A stretch of 46,901 nucleotides of DNA, taken from contig CAUYXJ010000008.1 in NCBI GenBank assembly GCA_963577065.1, positions 1 to 46,901 on the forward strand, given 5' to 3'. Source of the DNA: CAUYXJ01 sp963577065. Lineage in GTDB: Bacteria; Chloroflexota; Dehalococcoidia; Tepidiformales; Tepidiformaceae. The position numbers were made by a program, and so were the translations under genes. The notes beneath the pieces are model-generated. The model was not told the origin of the DNA. It saw nothing but the letters and a program-made list of their open reading frames with translations, and searched no databases. Shown here piece after piece: positions 16,443 to 23,714 of this stretch. Position 1 is the stretch's first letter. Every line of letters starts with the position of its first letter.

Positions 16443-16868
16443 ATGGCGAAGAAGGTCCGCACCGTCCTCACCCTCCAGATCGAGGCGGGCAAAGCGAATC
16501 CAGCGCCGCCGATCGGGCCCGCGCTGGGTCAGCACGGCGCGAACATCATGGAGTTCTGTAAGGAGTACAACTCCCGTACGCAGAGCCAGGCGGGGAATAT
16601 CATCCCGGTCCAGCTGACGATCTTCGAGGACCGCTCGTTCAGCTTCATCCTCAAGACCCCTCCCGCAGCCGATCTCCTGCGCCGCGCGGCGGGTGTGGCG
16701 AAGGGTGCGGGCGCATCCAAGCTCGAGAAGGCGGGCACGGTCTCGACCGCCGACGTGCGGCGCATCGCCGAGACGAAGATGCCCGATCTGAACGCGAACG
16801 ATATCGAGGGCGCGATGCTCATCGTCGCCGGCACGGCCCGCAGCATGGGCATCGACATCGAAGACTAG
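16443..16868 (+). CDS. rplK: 50S ribosomal protein L11
   Basis: This 141-residue ribosomal protein binds the GTPase-associated region of 23S rRNA. It shows the N-terminal KVRTVLTLQIEAGKANPAPP and GPALGQHGANIMEFCKEYN, the middle TFEDRSF-like block (TIFEDRSFSFILKTPPAADLL) and a C-terminal RNA-binding domain ending GTARSMGIDIED. Length is standard. It is the substrate of PrmA, encoded at 6133-7032. Start is ATG 16443. It is followed 29 bp later by rplA, the usual pair. The common upstream neighbours secE and nusG are absent. Confidence 0.98.
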   Translation: MAKKVRTVLTLQIEAGKANPAPPIGPALGQHGANIMEFCKEYNSRTQSQAGNIIPVQLTIFEDRSFSFILKTPPAADLLRRAAGVAKGAGASKLEKAGTVSTADVRRIAETKMPDLNANDIEGAMLIVAGTARSMGIDIED

Positions 16869-16897
16869 CCCCGGGCGATCATTCGAAAGGGACAGGC

Positions 16898-17605
16898 ATG
16901 AAGCGAGGAAAGCGGTTCACCGAGGCCGCGGAGAAGATCGACAGCACGCGCAGCTACACCCCTGAGGAGGGCCTCGTCCTCCTCAAGGAGACTGCCACGG
17001 CGAAGTTCGACGAGACCGTCGAGATGCATCTGCTCACGGGCCTCGATCCTCGTCACGCCGAACAGCAGATTCGGGGCAGCACCGTGCTCCCCCACGGCCT
17101 TGGCCGGGAGATGCGGATCGCCGTTTTCACGGAGGGCGAACCCGCCCGCGAGGCACAAGAAGCAGGCGCCGACTTCGTCGGCGGCGACGACCTCATCAAG
17201 GAGGTCGAGGACGGCTTCACCGACTTCGACGTCGCGATCGCGACCCGGGAGATGATGGGCAGGGTGGGCAAGCTCGGCCGCGTGCTCGGTCCGCGCGGCC
17301 TCATGCCGAATCCCCGCTCGGGCACAGTCGTGGCACCTGAGGATATCGGCCGCACCGTGAACGAAGCCAAGCGTGGTCGCGTCGAGTTCCGCCTCGACCG
17401 CCTCGCGAACATCCACGTGCCGCTGGGCAAGGCGTCCTTCGAAACCGACAAGTTGCGCGACAACATGGCAACGTTCATCGAGGCGATCAACGAAGCCCGT
17501 CCCGATACGAAGGGCTCCTTCATCCGCTCGGTTACGCTCACGAGCACGATGGGTCCTGCGATCGGCCTGGACGTCAACCAGGCGATGGCGATGAAGACGA
17601 CCTAG
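16898..17605 (+). CDS. rplA: 50S ribosomal protein L1
   Basis: This 235-residue ribosomal protein of the L1 stalk is also a translational repressor of the L11 operon in many bacteria. Diagnostic stretches are KRGKRFTEAAEKIDSTRSYT at the N-terminus, GSTVLPHGLGREMRIAVF, LGRVLGPRGLMPNPRSGTV and SSTMGP-like LTSTMGPAIGLDVNQA at the C-terminus. The usual downstream genes rplJ-rplL are missing here. Instead there is a repeat-rich 160-bp gap and a regulator gene on the other strand. Confidence 0.98.
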   Translation: MKRGKRFTEAAEKIDSTRSYTPEEGLVLLKETATAKFDETVEMHLLTGLDPRHAEQQIRGSTVLPHGLGREMRIAVFTEGEPAREAQEAGADFVGGDDLIKEVEDGFTDFDVAIATREMMGRVGKLGRVLGPRGLMPNPRSGTVVAPEDIGRTVNEAKRGRVEFRLDRLANIHVPLGKASFETDKLRDNMATFIEAINEARPDTKGSFIRSVTLTSTMGPAIGLDVNQAMAMKTT

Positions 17606-17616
17606 TCGCTACCCCA

Positions 17617-17628
17617 TTTAGAGTAGTT
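17617..17628. repeat. Half-site of the TTAGAGTAG palindrome
   Basis: TTTAGAGTAGTT matches one arm of the palindrome at 17694-17716. Both are followed shortly by GCTAG, giving an imperfect direct repeat of about 25-30 bp. Confidence 0.5.
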
Positions 17629-17693
17629 GTCGGCTAGCGGGGTGGGGTCTCCCGGAGGGTCCGCCGACGAGCGCGGCAAGGCGAGCTAAGGCG

Positions 17694-17716
17694 CTACTCT
17701 AAAGGTGTTAGAGTAG
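17694..17716. promoter_or_regulatory. Palindrome CTACTCTAA-n5-TTAGAGTAG (copy 1)
   Basis: It has perfect 9-bp arms around a 5-nt spacer. The 21-bp core (17696-17716) matches 19212-19232 at 19 of 21 positions. It lies 52 bp beyond the stop of the Schlafen-type regulator gene and 88 bp after rplA. It is probably a protein-binding site. Confidence 0.6.
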
Positions 17717-17768
17717 TTACTAGCTAGGTGGTACGCCCCTCGCAATCCCGATCGGCGGCGATCTGGAG

Positions 17769-19193
17769 CTATTCCCCAAACTCGCGCGGCAGCCGCCAGT
17801 GGGCGGTTGGATCGTGGGGGCCGCCGATACGATCGAGAAGGCCCGCCGCTCCGAGTTTCTTGAGGTAGCGCAGAGTCGATGGCCGCGATCGACCCAGGAG
17901 CTGCATCGCCTCTACCGTCGTGACGCTGCCCAACCGGGTGAGATGTTCCGCGAACCGACCTGAGCCAGCGGGGAGGTGTTCAAGGATGCGCCGGGTCAAG
18001 GGATCCGCTTGCAAGATGACTTGAACGGAGGCGGGTCCTTGCCGGTAGAGCGGATCGGGGAGGCCGGCTACGCGCATCTCGTCGAACATGCGATTCACGC
18101 CCTCGCCAAGCTCCCGTGCGTAGCCAAAGTCGCTGAGGGCGCGCGCAATTCTTGGGTTACGGGCGAATCGAGTTGATCGGATGTTCTCGAGGCGCACCAA
18201 CCCCGGTAGACGCCCGGGGCTTTCGACTTCGATTCGATCTTCGAAGAGCTCGACTCTGATGTGATCTCCGCCCAGGGAGTACGAGCGATGGCTCACTGCG
18301 TTCACGACCGCCTCGAGCCAAGCTCGTTCGGGGATGATCGTTGAGGGCTCGAACCGCCCGCTCTCCCCCAGGCGGATGGCTCGGGGGAGCCACTCCGTAA
18401 TGAGTTCCTTCGCCTGCTCGATCTGCGCGACCAGCGGGCCCTCGAGGCGGCGGTCGCCGACCACGTTCGCTCTCGCTCCTGTCTCTCGCCCGCGGCCTTC
18501 GTAGCGGAGAACGCGGACTGAGGCCTCCGGATAGATCAGCTGTGGGTTCTTGCCGAGGACGAGAAGTCCGGCCGTGGTGGCGCGGGGGTCCCCGTCCCGA
18601 TTGGCGAACAAGCCGCGCGCAGCGAGGGCGGTTTCGGGCGACGCAGCGCTGATCGCTGCGACGTACCTCGTGACAAGGTTCTCGTCCAGCGATTCCAGAC
18701 CGCTCTCGGTCAGTCTTGCGTCGAAGGCAGAATCTCCTTTGTCGTATCGAAGTTCCTGCGCTTCGATCGGACCGAGCCGGCGATTCTCGTCTCCTACCCG
18801 CAGATACGTCTCGCCCTTCACGTTCGTGTGAACATGCTCGCTGGATTTGATGTCGATCACGACGAGCTGGTCCGGTCGACCAGCGGCGTTCGTACACTTA
18901 AGCAGGCCAAACGCGTGCTTCACAGGTGGCTCCGTGAAGCCGAAGGCTGCTTGCCGCCAAGCGTTTAGATCCCCCCGGGAAGCCGTGCCCTCAACCCGGC
19001 CATCGAAGATCCCGAGGACGATCGTGCCGCCCTCCGCGTTGGCGAACGAAACGAGTGCATCCCCAAGCTCACGCGCGTGAATGCGCCCGCTCTTTCGATC
19101 GAACCACTGGTCTTCCGGGCGCTGAATCCAAGATTCAGCCGAGGCCTCGTTGCCCGGGAGAGACGGCTGTTCGACTCTGTGGTCGTCGGTCAC
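17769..19193 (-). CDS. Schlafen/AlbA_2-domain putative transcriptional regulator
   Basis: This 474-residue protein has the COG2865 layout. An N-terminal AlbA_2 (divergent AAA_4, Schlafen-like) domain spans about residues 25-140, containing ARELGDALVSFANAEGGTIV and GETYLRVGDENRRL. A middle region is followed by an HATPase_c_4-like segment (AWLEAVVNAVSHRSY then DRIEVESPGRLPG, about residues 290-340). A C-terminal winged helix contains VEAMQLLGRSRPSTLRYLKKL. Such proteins are annotated as DNA-binding regulators, and some sit in defence or mobile contexts. The GTG start at 19193 is supported by a TAAGCT -10 box 6 nt upstream. A palindrome occupies the -35 region, so autoregulation is likely. The gene separates rplKA from any rplJL and may be an acquired module. 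Confidence 0.82.
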   Translation of the reverse strand: MTDDHRVEQPSLPGNEASAESWIQRPEDQWFDRKSGRIHARELGDALVSFANAEGGTIVLGIFDGRVEGTASRGDLNAWRQAAFGFTEPPVKHAFGLLKCTNAAGRPDQLVVIDIKSSEHVHTNVKGETYLRVGDENRRLGPIEAQELRYDKGDSAFDARLTESGLESLDENLVTRYVAAISAASPETALAARGLFANRDGDPRATTAGLLVLGKNPQLIYPEASVRVLRYEGRGRETGARANVVGDRRLEGPLVAQIEQAKELITEWLPRAIRLGESGRFEPSTIIPERAWLEAVVNAVSHRSYSLGGDHIRVELFEDRIEVESPGRLPGLVRLENIRSTRFARNPRIARALSDFGYARELGEGVNRMFDEMRVAGLPDPLYRQGPASVQVILQADPLTRRILEHLPAGSGRFAEHLTRLGSVTTVEAMQLLGRSRPSTLRYLKKLGAAGLLDRIGGPHDPTAHWRLPREFGE

Positions 19194-19199
19194 TCGGAC

Positions 19200-19205
19200 A
19201 GCTTA
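19200..19205 (-). promoter_or_regulatory. -10 box of leaderless regulator gene
   Basis: TAAGCT on the minus strand ends 6 nt before the GTG at 19193, with no Shine-Dalgarno. Confidence 0.5.
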
Positions 19206-19211
19206 GCATGA

Positions 19212-19232
19212 ACTCTAAAGATATTAGAGTAG
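19212..19232. promoter_or_regulatory. Palindrome ACTCTAA-n5-TTAGAGT (copy 2), likely operator
   Basis: Its 7-bp arms surround a 5-nt spacer. It is nearly identical to 17696-17716. Relative to the predicted start of the regulator mRNA it covers about -20 to -40, overlapping the -35 region, where a repressor would act. It also lies upstream of the selenoprotein operon promoter. Confidence 0.6.
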
Positions 19233-19271
19233 AAACCCAGTGGCTCTCGGCGCCCGGCCGTGTGCTCCCAG

Positions 19272-19277
19272 TATCAT
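19272..19277 (+). promoter_or_regulatory. Candidate -10 box of the selenoprotein operon
   Basis: TATCAT lies 26 nt upstream of the ATG at 19304. The leader carries a GGAGG Shine-Dalgarno at 19295-19299. Confidence 0.4.
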
Positions 19278-19303
19278 CGGGACAGTCCCATCCCGGAGGC
19301 TCC

Positions 19304-19867
19304 ATGCCCAGACTCGATGACGACAACAGCGGCTTCGCCGGTGTCTATCGCCAGCACCCGGAGATGTGGGAGGCCTTTCAGGTCCAGTTCGGGACGCTCT
19401 GGGAGTACGGCTCGCTCGAGCCCAGGATCAAGGACCTTATTCGCATCAAGTCGGCTACGCTCCACGCCTGCGACTTCTGAGCGCCTGCGCGCACTGCTGC
19501 GGCGCAGCAGGACGGTATGGACGAGGCGATGATCGCGAAGATCCACGATCCGGAGAACTCCGGCCTCGAACCGCGCGTGAGGCTCGCGATGGTCTTCGTC
19601 GAGCGCTGGGTGCGTGAGGACGCGCGCTCGATCGACGATGCCTTCTTTGCGGAGCTGCGTGAACACTTCAGCGAGCGCGAGATCCTCGAGCTCGCGATGA
19701 CCGCCGGTACCGTGGAGCTCTCGCACAAGTTCAACACCGCCTTTGGGGTCGTCCCTCGCCACACGGGCGATTCCTACGAGGTCGGAACGCCGCGTGCGCC
19801 TCAGTCCATGCGCGATCACCTCGCTTCACTCGGCATCGAATCTCCGCTGGCGCCGGCGGGCGGCTAA
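19304..19867 (+). CDS. Carboxymuconolactone decarboxylase/AhpD-family protein, probable selenoprotein (CxxU)
   Basis: One frame of 188 codons runs from ATG 19304 (GGAGG Shine-Dalgarno) to TAA 19867, interrupted only by TGA at 19478-19480, codon 59. Upstream reads LIRIKSATLHACDF and downstream continues in the same frame with GMDEAMIAKIHDPENSGLEP and an alpha-helical CMD-type C-terminal half. The AhpD/CMD family has a redox CxxC after such an RIKxAxLHxC segment. Here the second Cys is the TGA, giving C56-x2-U59. A 7-bp hairpin follows where a bacterial SECIS belongs. Standard gene calling would split it into 19304-19480 and 19517-19867. The likely role is thiol/peroxide redox chemistry. It overlaps the next gene (TAATG). 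The alternative is a nonsense pseudogene. Confidence 0.72.
19481..19511 (+). promoter_or_regulatory. Candidate bacterial SECIS hairpin
   Basis: Just after the in-frame TGA, CTGCTGC (19494-19500) pairs perfectly with GCAGCAG (19504-19510) around a GGC loop. The loop begins 20 nt after the TGA, and G is its first base. Both features fit the known bacterial SECIS model (apical loop roughly 16-37 nt downstream, conserved G at the start of the loop). Confidence 0.55.
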
Positions 19868-21369
19868 TGGCCGCCCTGCCGGGCACTATCCCCGAGCTGC
19901 TCGCCGTTGGCGCGGACGACACACTGGCGCTGACCGCCCCAGGAGAGGTCACCGCCTCGTACGGAGAACTCCGGGACACGGTCACGAGGCTGGCGGGTCA
20001 GCTGCGTGCCGCCGGGGTCACCTCCGGCGACAGGGTCGCCCTCGTGCTGCCGAACGGGCCCGCGACCGCGCTCAGTTTCCTTGCCGCCGCCTCCGCGGGC
20101 ACGGCCGCGCCCCTCAACCCGCGCTACCGCGAAGAGGAGCTGCGCCAATCGTTCGAGGAGCTTCGCGTCGGCGTTGCGATCGCTCCCGCCGGTGCCGACG
20201 GGATCCCCGAGACGGCGGGTGTGCGGCGCCTGACGATCGAGGGTGAGGGCATCGACCTCACCCTTGCCGACAATGGCGCGCCACTGCCCGTCGAGCCGGG
20301 GCCACCGCCCGGCGGGAGCGACACTGCGATGGTGCTGCAGACATCGGGTACGACCGCACGACCGAAGACGGTCCCCCTCACGCACGCGAACTTGGCAGTG
20401 TCGGCCGCCAACATCGTCGACGCGCTCGCCCTCACCGCCGCCGACCGCGGCCTGCTCGTCATGCCGCTGTTCCACATCCATGGGCTCGTCGCGGGCCTGC
20501 TCGCGCCGCTGGCCGCGGGCGGCGCTATCGCCTGCCCGCCTGACTTCAACGCCTTCCGCTTCTTCGACTGGCTCGAAGCGCTGCAGCCGACCTGGTACAC
20601 GGCCGTCCCGACGATGCATCAGCTCATCCTCGGCCGCGCCGAGCGTCACAGCGACGTTATCGCTGCGTCACAGCTGCGCTTCGTGCGCTCGTCCTCCGCG
20701 CCCCTGCCGCCGGTCGTGCTCGAACGCATCGAGGCGACCTTCGGCGTGCCCATGGTCGAGGCCTACGGGATGACCGAGGCCTCCCACCAGATGTCGGCGC
20801 AGCCGCTCCCGCCGGGCACACGGAAGGCTGGGTCGGTGGGGCGCGCGACCGGCATCGAGATGGCTATCCTCGACGGCCAGGGGGCCGAGCTGGCCGCGAC
20901 CATCCGGGGAGAGGTGGCGATTCGGGGGGCGAGCGTGACTGCGGGCTACGAAGCGAACACCGAAGCGAACGCGACCGCTTTCACGAACGGCTGGTTCCGC
21001 ACCGGCGACGAGGGCTATCTCGACGAAGACGGCTATCTGTTCCTCACGGGGCGGCTCAAGGAGATCATCAACCGTGGCGGCGAGAAGGTCGCCCCCCGTG
21101 AGGTCGAAGAGGTGATTCTGCGTCACGCTGCGGTCCGGCAGGCCGTCTGCTTCGCCGTCCCGCACGAGAAGCTCGGCGAAGATGTCGGCGCTGCGATCGT
21201 GCTCAACGGCGAGGCCGATCTGGGCGAAGCCGCGGTGCGCGATCTCTGCGCCGAGCACCTTGCGCCGTTCAAGGTGCCGCGCACGGTCGTCTTCGTCGAC
21301 GAGATCCCGGTCGGGCCCACGGGCAAGCTGCAACGCATCGGCCTCGCCGAGCGCCTCGGCATCGCTTAG
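19867..21369 (+). CDS. AMP-forming acyl-CoA ligase, Pcs60/AAE3 (oxalyl-CoA synthetase)-like
   Basis: This 500-residue ANL-superfamily adenylating enzyme joins a carboxylate to CoA through an acyl-AMP. Motifs in order: LQTSGTTARPKTVPLTH (P-loop), FHIHGLVAG, AYGMTEASHQMSAQPLPPGT with RKAGSVG after it, WFRTGDEGYLDEDGYLFL, GRLKEIINRGGEK (hinge) and PTGKLQR (catalytic Lys). The YGMTEASHQM...PLPPGTRKxGSVG stretch resembles oxalate-CoA ligases of the AAE3/Pcs60 group, so oxalate or a short acid is a reasonable guess, not proof. Its ATG overlaps the stop of the selenoprotein gene, so the two are translationally coupled and probably functionally linked. It ends 4 bp into the convergent deacetylase gene. 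Confidence 0.9.
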   Translation: MAALPGTIPELLAVGADDTLALTAPGEVTASYGELRDTVTRLAGQLRAAGVTSGDRVALVLPNGPATALSFLAAASAGTAAPLNPRYREEELRQSFEELRVGVAIAPAGADGIPETAGVRRLTIEGEGIDLTLADNGAPLPVEPGPPPGGSDTAMVLQTSGTTARPKTVPLTHANLAVSAANIVDALALTAADRGLLVMPLFHIHGLVAGLLAPLAAGGAIACPPDFNAFRFFDWLEALQPTWYTAVPTMHQLILGRAERHSDVIAASQLRFVRSSSAPLPPVVLERIEATFGVPMVEAYGMTEASHQMSAQPLPPGTRKAGSVGRATGIEMAILDGQGAELAATIRGEVAIRGASVTAGYEANTEANATAFTNGWFRTGDEGYLDEDGYLFLTGRLKEIINRGGEKVAPREVEEVILRHAAVRQAVCFAVPHEKLGEDVGAAIVLNGEADLGEAAVRDLCAEHLAPFKVPRTVVFVDEIPVGPTGKLQRIGLAERLGIA

Positions 21370-22136
21370 CTCTCGCTCGACTCCGCGCCTGGCGCGAACG
21401 ATTGCAGCAGAGTCAGCGTCTGGGGCGAGGCGTTCCCGCTCGCGTCCACAAACCCCTCCCGCTCTGTGAGTTGCGAGACCACGCCGGCCGGGAAGAGCCG
21501 CAGCGGGTCGCCGCCGGGGAGCTGGCTGCGGTGGGCGGCGATCGCGGCGAGCTTCGTCCCCGCCACCCTTGCGATTGACACGACATAATGCGGATGGGCG
21601 ACACCCAGCTGTTCCGGTTCGAAAGCGGGTGGCTCGCCCAGCACCCCCGCAGCGCGGCAGAGCTCGTACTGGGGCCGCATCAGGCCGGGCGGGAACGCTG
21701 CGAACAGCAGCACCGGCTTCGTCCGCGCCCCCGCGACCGCCTCCCTCGTCCAGGCATAGACGGCGAGGTGATCCGGGTGGCCGTAGGCGCCATCCGCTCC
21801 GAGAGCGAGGACGAGATCGGGTTCGAGCTCCGTGAGGAGTTCCGCGACGCGGGCCGGTCCCTCGGGGTCCCCCGCCCGGAGGGTGCCGTCGCGGAAGCCA
21901 AGGAAGCGCGGCGCCACCGCACCGAGAGTCCCGCAGGCAGCGGCGAGTTCCGCCCCACGCTTGCGGCCCGTGGGGACCCAACGGCTCCACCACCGATCGT
22001 GGCGTTCACCGCCCTCCCCGCGCGTGGCACAGGCGACGACGCAGCGCCACCCGGCCGCGCTCGCGAGCGCGATCGTCCCTCCGAAGCCGTAGGCCTCGTC
22101 GTCGGGGTGCGGGGTGACCGCGAGGAGGGTGGGCAC
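21366..22136 (-). CDS. PIG-L/LmbE-family deacetylase
   Basis: This 256-residue zinc-dependent enzyme belongs to the LmbE-like N-acetylglucosaminyl deacetylase fold. The metal-binding motif AVTPHPDDEAYGFGG is at about residues 6-20, and the second histidine motif AYGHPDHLAVY is near residue 120. Family members deacetylate GlcNAc conjugates, including precursors of low-molecular-weight thiols such as mycothiol and bacillithiol, or act on other N-acyl sugars. The substrate here is not known. The gene overlaps the convergent ligase by 4 bp and is divergent from the crotonase. Confidence 0.88.
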   Translation of the reverse strand: MPTLLAVTPHPDDEAYGFGGTIALASAAGWRCVVACATRGEGGERHDRWWSRWVPTGRKRGAELAAACGTLGAVAPRFLGFRDGTLRAGDPEGPARVAELLTELEPDLVLALGADGAYGHPDHLAVYAWTREAVAGARTKPVLLFAAFPPGLMRPQYELCRAAGVLGEPPAFEPEQLGVAHPHYVVSIARVAGTKLAAIAAHRSQLPGGDPLRLFPAGVVSQLTEREGFVDASGNASPQTLTLLQSFAPGAESSES

Positions 22137-22180
22137 GCGGCCATCGTAGCGAGCTCGGAGTCGAGCCCGGCGCCCCGCCC

Positions 22181-22186
22181 TATAAT
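22181..22186 (+). promoter_or_regulatory. -10 box of the crotonase gene
   Basis: A perfect TATAAT, followed by a leader of about 20 nt with GGAGG (22205-22209) before the ATG at 22214. The end of the leader, CCCGGAGGC-n-CCATG, closely resembles that of the selenoprotein gene. Confidence 0.6.
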
Positions 22187-22213
22187 CCCGCCACCACCCA
22201 ACCCGGAGGCCCC

Positions 22214-23107
22214 ATGCCCACCTACGACAACCTCCTCCTCGACCGCGTTGGCACCGACGGGCGCGTCGGGCGGATCACGCTCAACCGCCCCGAGAAGATG
22301 AACGCCCTCTCCCAGGAGCTCCTTTTCGAGTTCAACGACGCCTTGCACGACTACGAGGCCGACGACAGCGTCCGCGTGATCATCGTCAAGGGCGCAGGCC
22401 GCTGCTTCAGCGCCGGCTACGACCTCGCGCCGGCGCAGCGCACGGGCTCCGACGCTGTCGTCCGCCGCCATCGCGCCGTCGACGATCAGGGCCGGCGCCT
22501 CCTCTGGAACGTCCGCACCGGCATGCAGCAGATCACGGACATCCAGATGTACTACTGGAACATGGCCAAGGTGACCGTCGCGCAGCTGCACGGCTACGCG
22601 CTCGCGGGCGGTTGCGAGATGGCGATGATGTCGGACATGGTCACGGCGGCCGAGGACGTGCGTATCGGCCACCCCGGCGTCCGCGGCCTCGGCGTCGCCC
22701 GCAACGGCGCGATCTTCCCGTTCGTTCTTGGCATGCGGAAGGCGAAGGAGCTCTACTACACGGGCGACAACGTGACCGGCACGGAGGCTGCCGAGCTGGG
22801 CATGGTCAACTACGCCTGGCCCGCGGACGAGCTGGAGGAGCGAACCACCGCCTTCGCCGATCGCGTGGCCAATCTCAGCGCCGACCACCTTGCCGTGGCG
22901 AAGACGAGCATGAACCGCTTCTACGAGAACATGGGCATCTACTCATCGGTGCGCAGTTCCACCGACCTCGACGCCGCCGGACAGTTCACCGCCCAGGCCT
23001 ACGCCTGGCAGGACCGCACGCGCGAGGCGATGGAGAGCGGCGGCGGCCTCAAGGAGGCCCTCGACTGGCGCGACGGCCCGTACAGGGACTACCGCGCCGC
23101 GAAGTGA
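22214..23107 (+). CDS. Enoyl-CoA hydratase/isomerase (crotonase) family protein
   Basis: This 297-residue crotonase-fold protein acts on acyl-CoA thioesters. Oxyanion-hole segments are GAGRCFSAGYDLAP near residue 60 and LHGYALAGGCEMAMMSDMV near residue 130. The position that carries the first catalytic Glu in classical hydratases (the QPE of FGQPEI) reads GHPGVRGLG, with Gly, so ordinary hydration activity is doubtful. The C-terminal extension is longer than usual. The gene has its own TATAAT promoter and strong Shine-Dalgarno and is not in an operon. A 12-bp inverted repeat follows the stop. Confidence 0.87.
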   Translation: MPTYDNLLLDRVGTDGRVGRITLNRPEKMNALSQELLFEFNDALHDYEADDSVRVIIVKGAGRCFSAGYDLAPAQRTGSDAVVRRHRAVDDQGRRLLWNVRTGMQQITDIQMYYWNMAKVTVAQLHGYALAGGCEMAMMSDMVTAAEDVRIGHPGVRGLGVARNGAIFPFVLGMRKAKELYYTGDNVTGTEAAELGMVNYAWPADELEERTTAFADRVANLSADHLAVAKTSMNRFYENMGIYSSVRSSTDLDAAGQFTAQAYAWQDRTREAMESGGGLKEALDWRDGPYRDYRAAK

Positions 23108-23114
23108 GCGCAGG

Positions 23115-23168
23115 GTTCAGGGTTCAGAGAGGGACGCCTGGCCTCGCTCTGAGCGTTGAACCCTGAAC
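23115..23168. repeat. Inverted repeat of the GTTCA heptamer family
   Basis: GTTCAGGGTTCA (23115-23126) pairs perfectly with TGAACCCTGAAC (23157-23168). The element, with its GAGAGGGACG stretch, is a reverse-orientation relative of the minisatellite at 25011-25193. It lies between the crotonase and the broken Nudix gene and could fold as a terminator, without a T tract. Confidence 0.5.
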
Positions 23169-23176
23169 TCCGCAGC

Positions 23177-23608
23177 ATGAACGACGCGACGACCTGGGAC
23201 GGGAAGCCGATCAGTCCGGAGCCGCCGTTCGGGGCGTCCGTCGTGGTCTACCGTCGCGGTGCCGCTGGTGTCGAGTTCCTGATCCTCCACCGCGCCCACA
23301 GCGGGCCCGAGTTCGATGGCGATTGGGCCTGGACGCCGCCGTCGGGTGCGCGGCTGCCTCACGAGCCGATCCTCGCCTGCGCGGAGCGGGAGCTCTAAGA
23401 GGAGACGGGGCTGCGGCTCGATCTCATCGAGACCGACATCGGAAGGGAGCGATGGGTCGTGTTCCTGGCCGAGGCGAGCGATGAGCCCGTAACGCTCGAT
23501 GCGGAGCACGACCGCTACGAGTGGTGCCCGCCAGAGGACGCCATCGCGAGGTGCCATCCGCAGGTCGTTTCTGACCAGCTGCGCGACGCGGTCGCGCTGC
23601 CGGAGTAG
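23177..23608 (+). pseudogene. Nudix hydrolase with in-frame TAA inside the Nudix box
   Basis: A single frame runs from ATG 23177 to TAG 23608 (143 codons), interrupted only by TAA at 23396-23398. The Nudix box reads GARLPHE-x7-REL-stop-EETGL, so the stop replaces the one variable residue inside REUxEExGU. All box catalytic residues are otherwise present. The N-terminal FGASVVVYRRG and C-terminal RYEWCPPEDA match Nudix hydrolases that cleave nucleoside diphosphate derivatives. TAA is not a recoding codon for Sec or Pyl. The gene is therefore newly inactivated, or the base is a sequencing error. The 73-codon open part alone cannot be active. Confidence 0.75.
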
Positions 23609-23702
23609 GCGCCGGCCAGCGTCCGGCAGCCGTGCGCGGGAGCTGGAGCCCACGCCCGCGAGGACGCCTGAGGAGGGGTCGCTAACTAGCCGCCGGGTCC
23701 CA

Positions 23703-23708
23703 TACGAT
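23703..23708 (+). promoter_or_regulatory. -10 box of leaderless methyltransferase-like gene
   Basis: TACGAT ends 6 nt before the GTG at 23715, with no Shine-Dalgarno. Confidence 0.5.
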
Positions 23709-23714
23709 TCTGCT

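Noticed and set aside
19517..19867. A separate short gene starting at ATG 19517
   Set aside because: It is in the same frame as the upstream 58 codons and lacks its own Shine-Dalgarno or -10 box; the two parts form one family-length protein.
23396..23398. Recoding (Sec or Pyl) at the Nudix stop codon
   Set aside because: The codon is TAA, which is not used for selenocysteine or pyrrolysine insertion.
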